This document shows, in pieces, positions 38,477 through 42,000 of a DNA stretch of 42,000 nt. A program made the position numbers and the translations under genes. The stretch's first letter is position 1; each line of letters opens with the position of its first letter. The notes beneath the pieces are model-generated. The model did not search any database, was not told the DNA's origin, and was given only the letters and a program-made list of their open reading frames with translations. The stretch is from positions 1 to 42,000 of the forward strand of contig CAIVLE010000116.1 of NCBI GenBank assembly GCA_903906635.1, read 5' to 3'. Source of the stretch: an uncultured Burkholderiales bacterium (GTDB lineage: Bacteria > Pseudomonadota > Gammaproteobacteria > Burkholderiales > Burkholderiaceae_C).

Positions 38477-38486
38477 GCTTCAATTC

Positions 38487-38501
38487 TAACCTAGTTGGTT
38501 T
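38487..38501. promoter_or_regulatory. MqsA operator
   Basis: The sequence TAACC-tagtt-GGTTT lies 10 bases before the mqsR ATG. It matches the E. coli mqsRA palindrome AACCT-N3-AGGTT at nine of ten arm positions with the same spacing, so MqsA autorepression is very likely. It overlaps the -10-like element at its edge. Confidence 0.75.
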
Positions 38502-38669
38502 TTTTTGGAGTGTGTTTCGAGGTGCATTCATGCGAGATTCAAACAAGTACTCGCAAAAGGTTTGGTCTTAGTCATGTTGCACGACCATTCTTTACGCTGG
38601 ATGAAGTTCCGCTCAGATATTCGGTTGGCGCATGGCCGCAATGAAGCGGCTAAAGAGCCGATGCTTACA

Positions 38670-39524
38670 TCAAGGATTACACGCATCACACCGGCTGGGG
38701 TCGGCCCATTTGTCGGCGTTGGCTGTGCGTTGTTCTTCGTGGTTGCAAGTGTCGCAGTGCCACACCTCGGCCATGGGCAGTCGTGTCTTGTGGCCACACG
38801 CGCGGCAAGGCAAGCCTGTGATGTGGCGGGTGGGGCTGTAACCCGGTGCTTGGCATTGGGGGCAGGCAGACAGCAATTTGTGGATCAAGTCGTCTGCCGC
38901 TTTGCGGATGATGGTTTGCCGGGTGGGGTTGCAAAATGCGCGCAGGTCGTTTTCTATCCACACTGCGCCGTTGGCTGAGTCGGCCTTCACCAAGCGGAAG
39001 GCATCTTCAAGGTCTGGCCACGTGCACACCCCTTTGAAGAGGTGCGCACCCCTTGGCTCTGAGCGCACCACCACATGGTGCTTAGGAAACTGCGCTTGCG
39101 CGGCGAACTGGTGCAAAGCCTCCAGCGTGCTCACACTTGCGTGCGCGCTTTGTGCGGGCCCGTGTGCCAGGCCCATCACTTCAAAGCCGTGGCGCTGGTC
39201 GACCCACAGCAGCACCTCGGTGTTCCAGGGCATCAAGCCCGTGAAAGGGTCGGTGTCAAACGCCCCCTCACTGGCCAGCCCCACTTGTGCGCCTGTGAGT
39301 TTCATGGCGATCTGTGCTTTTTGTCGGGCGGCTTCGCGTTGTGAGCCCTGCCGCGCCACATCGCCCGTGAACGTGCCCAAGGTGTCGGTGTCGTAGGCGC
39401 TGGTGTGCAACAACTGGCAGCCCAAGGCGCGCTCCAAGGGGGCGCGCAACAAGTCTTGTTTGCCGTGTTGCGTCAACAGCGCAACTTGAAGGTCTTGGTA
39501 AGAGGGTCGATGAAAAATTGCCAT
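38670..39524 (-). CDS. Zinc-ribbon protein of unknown function (DUF6671-like)
   Basis: 284 residues. The first 200 form a soluble alpha/beta region (LLTQHGKQDLLRAPLERALG, then YDTDTLGTFTGDVARQGSQR) that I tentatively place in DUF6671. The C-terminal 70 carry four CxxC pairs: CPQC, CRAC, CDTC and CDAC, two zinc ribbons. No signal peptide or membrane helix. It starts 7 bases after the sbtA stop on the same strand, so the two are co-transcribed, suggesting a link to bicarbonate transport or its control. The function is not known to me. Confidence 0.75.
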   Translation of the reverse strand: MAIFHRPSYQDLQVALLTQHGKQDLLRAPLERALGCQLLHTSAYDTDTLGTFTGDVARQGSQREAARQKAQIAMKLTGAQVGLASEGAFDTDPFTGLMPWNTEVLLWVDQRHGFEVMGLAHGPAQSAHASVSTLEALHQFAAQAQFPKHHVVVRSEPRGAHLFKGVCTWPDLEDAFRLVKADSANGAVWIENDLRAFCNPTRQTIIRKAADDLIHKLLSACPQCQAPGYSPTRHITGLPCRACGHKTRLPMAEVWHCDTCNHEEQRTANADKWADPSRCDACNP

Positions 39525-39531
39525 GTAGGAT

Positions 39532-40539
39532 TTAAGTCAGAACTGCGTGTGCCAAGTTGACGTAGATGGGGATGCCCACCAGAATGTTCAGTGGAAACGT
39601 CACCCCCAAACTCAGCCCGAAGTACAGCGATGGGTTGGCCTCTGGCAACGCATACCGCAGCACCGCAGGCACGGCAATGTACGAGGCGCTCGCGGCCAGC
39701 ACCATCAGCAAAGCACCGTCACCGGCGGGCAGGCCCAGCCACCACGACAGCCCCAGCGCCGCACTGGCATGCACGATGGGCCCCAACACCGCATAGGCCA
39801 CCAGCACGGGCGACTTGCCCTTGACTTGGGGCAAGTTGCGCGCTGCCATCAAGCCCATGTCGAGCAAGAAGAACGACAACATGCCTTTGAACAAATCGCC
39901 AGAAAACGGTTGCATGGCCTGTTTGCCTGCGTCACCCGTGATCAGCCCCACCACCATGGCACCCAACAGCAGCAACTGCGCGCCATCGGTGAACGACTCG
40001 TGCAAGATCTTGCCGATCGACACCGTGGGCTTGGCCGACGGCCCACCCAGCGCCGCAACCCCACCACCTACTGCCATCAGGGGCGTAGTCGCTTTTTGGC
40101 GCAAGGCGTTGGCAAACACCACCGCCATGATGATGGCGGGCGACTCCATCAGCGCCATGGCTGCGGCCATGTGTCCGCCATAGGCGATCTGTTGGTTTTC
40201 TAAATACTGCACCGCTGTGACAAACGTCACCGCACTCACCGAGCCATACGTGGCCGCCACCGCCGCAGCGTCAAAGCCCGACACAAAGCGCTTGAGCACG
40301 CTGTAGCCCACCCATGGAATGCAGATGGCCAATGCAACGGCGGCACCCAGGCTGGTGCCCACATTGGCCGTGAGCCCGGAGTGCGAGAGCGCAAAGCCCC
40401 CCTTGAGCCCCAGCGCCATCAACAGGTAGAGCGACAAAAAGCGCGAGATGGCGGGTGGTATTTCAAGGTTGGATTTGACGGTGCCTGCCAGCACCCCCAC
40501 CCCAAAAAAGAGGATGGCTGGGTCGAGTAAGTTTTGCAT
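39532..40539 (-). CDS. sbtA: SbtA-type sodium-dependent bicarbonate transporter
   Basis: 335 residues, about ten membrane helices in two repeats. The N-terminal PAILFFGVGVLAGTVKSNLEIP and YLLMALGLKGG are characteristic of the SbtA (DUF897) family, as are YGSVSAVTFVTAVQYLE and ESPAIIMAV. In cyanobacteria SbtA imports bicarbonate with sodium and is gated by the PII-like SbtB; no sbtB is seen here. It is divergent from a CbbR-like LysR gene, a pairing expected for CO2-responsive control. Confidence 0.88.
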   Translation of the reverse strand: MQNLLDPAILFFGVGVLAGTVKSNLEIPPAISRFLSLYLLMALGLKGGFALSHSGLTANVGTSLGAAVALAICIPWVGYSVLKRFVSGFDAAAVAATYGSVSAVTFVTAVQYLENQQIAYGGHMAAAMALMESPAIIMAVVFANALRQKATTPLMAVGGGVAALGGPSAKPTVSIGKILHESFTDGAQLLLLGAMVVGLITGDAGKQAMQPFSGDLFKGMLSFFLLDMGLMAARNLPQVKGKSPVLVAYAVLGPIVHASAALGLSWWLGLPAGDGALLMVLAASASYIAVPAVLRYALPEANPSLYFGLSLGVTFPLNILVGIPIYVNLAHAVLT

Positions 40540-40586
40540 GTGGGCGTTTCCTTTGCGCCCATCTTAGAAATTGGGGTGCATCTTGT

Positions 40587-40598
40587 AAAATCGATTTT
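40587..40598. promoter_or_regulatory. Perfect 12-bp AT-rich palindrome between sbtA and the LysR gene
   Basis: AAAATCGATTTT is self-complementary and lies 48 bases before the sbtA ATG and 28 bases before the LysR ATG. With the second site at 40601 it could be part of a LysR-type recognition/activation pair. Confidence 0.45.
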
Positions 40599-40600
40599 CA

Positions 40601-40614
40601 TATACTTAAGAATA
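40601..40614. promoter_or_regulatory. LysR-box-like dyad in the sbtA/lysR spacer
   Basis: TATACTTAAGAATA is a near-palindrome (12 of 14 positions), with the T-N11-A layout of LysR boxes, 12 bases before the LysR start. Just after it, ATAGAT-aaaa-ATCTAT (40612-40627) forms a small hairpin that covers the LysR start codon. Binding here would give autorepression and sbtA control. Confidence 0.5.
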
Positions 40615-40625
40615 GATAAAAATCT

Positions 40626-41534
40626 ATGAATATCACCTTTCGACAACTGCGCTTGTTCTTGGCTTTGGCAGACACGGGCAGCGTCAGCGCTGCGGCCAAA
40701 GCCATGCATGTGACCCAGCCCACCGCGTCGATGCAATTGAAAGAGGTGAGCCAGTCTGTCGGGCTGCCGCTGTACGAAGTGGTCAGCAAAAAAATCTACC
40801 TCACCGACGTGGGCAAAGAACTCGCCGCCACCGCACGCGCAGTGGCCCAGGCCTGGGAGGGGTTTGAGCAAAACGTGGACGCCATCAAAGGCCTGTCACG
40901 CGGCAAGTTGCGCGTGGCCGTGGTCAGCACGGCCAAGTACTTCATGCCGCGCTTGGTGGGCAGCTTTTGCACCAAGCACCCGGGCATCGACGTGTCCTTG
41001 GAAATATTGAACCGCGACGGCGTGGTGCAACGCCTGCGCGACAACCTGGACGACCTCTACATCATGTCTCGACCACCGGTGGACATGGATCTAGGTGACG
41101 AAGTGTTCATGCCCAACCCCTTGGTGTTGATCGCCCCCAACAACGACCCCTTGGTGAAAAGAAAGTCTGTGCCCCTGCATGAACTGGCGCAGCGCCGTTT
41201 CATCCTTCGCGAAAGGGGCTCGGGCACACGCATGGTGGGCGACCAGTTTTTTAAAACGATGAAGTTCCGCCCTGACGTGCGGCTGGAGCTGGGCAGCAAC
41301 GAAGCCATCAAAGAATCAGTGGCGGGTGGCTTGGGGCTGGGGGTGATATCACGCCACGCGCTGCACGGGCTGAAAAAAGAACACGGTGTGAGCGTGATCG
41401 ATGTGGCGGGTTTTCCGCTGCCATCGGCCTGGCACATCGTGCACCCCACCAGCAAAAAAATGTCACCACTGGCTTTGGCGTTTAAGCAGCATATGTTGAA
41501 AGAGGTGACGCGGCGGAAGTGGGATTTGGGGTGA
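40626..41534 (+). CDS. LysR-family regulator, CbbR-like
   Basis: 302 residues. The HTH is TFRQLRLFLALADTGSVSAA with MHVTQPTASMQLKEVSQSVG, followed by VGLPLYEVVSKKIYLTDVGKELAATA. The effector domain contains STAKYFMPRLVGSF and RERGSGTRMV, both typical of CbbR proteins that govern Calvin-cycle or carbon-concentrating genes. No Rubisco genes are in the window. It probably controls the divergent sbtA operon. No ribosome-binding site is visible at the ATG, and the small hairpin described above overlaps it. Confidence 0.9.
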   Translation: MNITFRQLRLFLALADTGSVSAAAKAMHVTQPTASMQLKEVSQSVGLPLYEVVSKKIYLTDVGKELAATARAVAQAWEGFEQNVDAIKGLSRGKLRVAVVSTAKYFMPRLVGSFCTKHPGIDVSLEILNRDGVVQRLRDNLDDLYIMSRPPVDMDLGDEVFMPNPLVLIAPNNDPLVKRKSVPLHELAQRRFILRERGSGTRMVGDQFFKTMKFRPDVRLELGSNEAIKESVAGGLGLGVISRHALHGLKKEHGVSVIDVAGFPLPSAWHIVHPTSKKMSPLALAFKQHMLKEVTRRKWDLG

Positions 41535-41733
41535 GGTGATTGTGCGGAGTTTTGTATAGAACGACAGATTTCTAAACTGCTAATTGGAGGTTTTGGTGAA
41601 TTTATAGATTTGGGATTTGGGCAGAATGTAGCGATTCAGAGCGTCAATGGACATTTCACCCCAACAGCCATAAGATTTTGATCACCTTGCAAGTGCAAAA
41701 ACTTGCATCGCTGTTCTTGGCTACCTGTCTGGT

Positions 41734-42000
41734 TCAACCCGTCAAAGGAAGACGAACTTCCTGCGGTGCGTTGAGGAAAGCGAATGGATTTAAAAACTGC
41801 CGCCGCCAGAACAATGCCCGGTCGACTTCACTCAAGCTTGCTTCATCGCAAATGGCTTGCCATTCGTGTTCTATGACATTCACCTGATGGTTGATGATGG
41901 CAATCGCTTCACCTCTTGCGAGCAGAAATGATGGGGCGGCGGCAATGCACGTAGAGAGATGGCTGCTTCGATCCCCGCCATGAATGAGCATGGCCTGCGA
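41734..42000 (-). CDS. HipA-like toxin kinase, C-terminal end (5' part beyond window)
   Basis: 88 codons are visible, open to the right edge (the ATG at 41991 is internal in an open frame). The segment CIAAAPSFLLARGEAIAIIN followed by EHEWQAICDEASLSEVDRAL, then FWRRQFLNPFAFLN, matches the C-terminal helical end of HipA kinases (AAxxFxLxxxEAxxI, then W, then LxxxF). HipA phosphorylates glutamyl-tRNA synthetase in E. coli. The catalytic domain and any HipB lie outside. It is convergent with the LysR gene; the 199-base gap (41535-41733) holds only a 7-bp inverted repeat (41688-41707). Confidence 0.75.
   Translation of the reverse strand, partial: SQAMLIHGGDRSSHLSTCIAAAPSFLLARGEAIAIINHQVNVIEHEWQAICDEASLSEVDRALFWRRQFLNPFAFLNAPQEVRLPLTG

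Noticed and set aside
38502-38669. A possible small gene or RNA upstream of mqsR
   Set aside because: Open frames here lack a ribosome-binding site or run into the DUF6671-like gene in shadow. Two mutually exclusive small hairpins (38635-38650 and 38647-38660) are visible, but no promoter or U tract, so no RNA gene is claimed.
41688-41707. Inverted repeat TGCAAGT/ACTTGCA as a terminator for the LysR or hipA-like gene
   Set aside because: Seven-bp stem, AT-balanced, no U tract on either strand; only noted within the gap description.
1-42000. CRISPR arrays, tRNA or rRNA genes, insertion sequences, integrases, prophage genes
   Set aside because: Looked for regular repeat/spacer runs, cloverleaf-like CCA-ended segments and transposase or integrase motifs; none recognised.

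Overview
The window looks like a chromosomal accessory region of a betaproteobacterium, most likely Burkholderiales and near Comamonadaceae. This is inferred, not searched. The reasons are a moderately high GC content, very frequent TTG/CTG leucine codons, and eight separate Bug-family (TctC-like) periplasmic solute-binding proteins in 42 kb, an expansion typical of that group. No tRNA, rRNA, CRISPR array, transposase or integrase was recognised.

Layout. (1) 1-2482, plus strand: end of a CoxD-E-G-like set (MoxR ATPase, VWA protein, CoxG membrane protein), normally partners of a molybdenum hydroxylase; the enzyme would lie left of the window. (2) 2467-9101: an ACMSD-like amidohydrolase facing a plus-strand run of Bug protein, second amidohydrolase, two-domain extradiol-type VOC dioxygenase, flavin hydroxylase and another Bug protein. 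(3) 9142-14283: a predicted exported RidA protein, two Bug proteins, two alpha/beta hydrolases and a glutathione S-transferase. (4) 14392-18564: an ABC binding protein, an MFS carrier and a large flavin monooxygenase, the last two translationally coupled. (5) 18566-25964: a seven-gene minus-strand operon divergent from a TetR regulator, with a perfect inverted repeat between them. It encodes a hydrolase, Bug protein, salicylate/DHB-type aryl-CoA (or aryl-AMP) ligase, VOC protein, an unrecognised 84-aa protein, a salicylyl-CoA-5-hydroxylase-like flavoenzyme and a hotdog thioesterase. (6) 25978-28881: an operon of Bug protein, SnoaL-like protein, GST and VOC protein. (7) 29009-34506: a predicted Tat-exported beta-carbonic-anhydrase-like protein, then a Bug gene divergent from an aconitase and its coupled GntR regulator. 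(8) 34507-38476: three toxin-antitoxin-like modules (wHTH/nucleotidyltransferase, VapBC, MqsRA), with a duplicated scrap of the GntR gene and one more Bug gene between them. (9) 38670-42000: an SbtA-type bicarbonate transporter with a zinc-ribbon protein, a divergent CbbR-like LysR regulator, and the C-terminal end of a HipA-like toxin running off the right edge.

How the genes fit together. The left two thirds is a set of aromatic or heteroaromatic acid catabolic units. Each pairs a periplasmic binding protein with ring hydroxylation (three flavin monooxygenases), ring cleavage (three VOC proteins with an intact His-His-Glu triad), decarboxylation (two ACMSD-like enzymes) and hydrolysis (three alpha/beta hydrolases). 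The clearest candidate for an undescribed pathway is unit 5. It follows the ligase/CoA-hydroxylase/thioesterase logic known for salicylate to gentisate conversion, but has a VOC protein where a cupin gentisate dioxygenase would be expected and contains a small coupled protein of unknown role. The right third is a stress or defence-like island: four toxin-antitoxin loci in about 7.5 kb, inserted around a recombination scar in a GntR gene.

Limits. Family assignments come from reading the translations. Start codons were chosen from ribosome-binding sites and neighbour spacing. Substrates are inferred.
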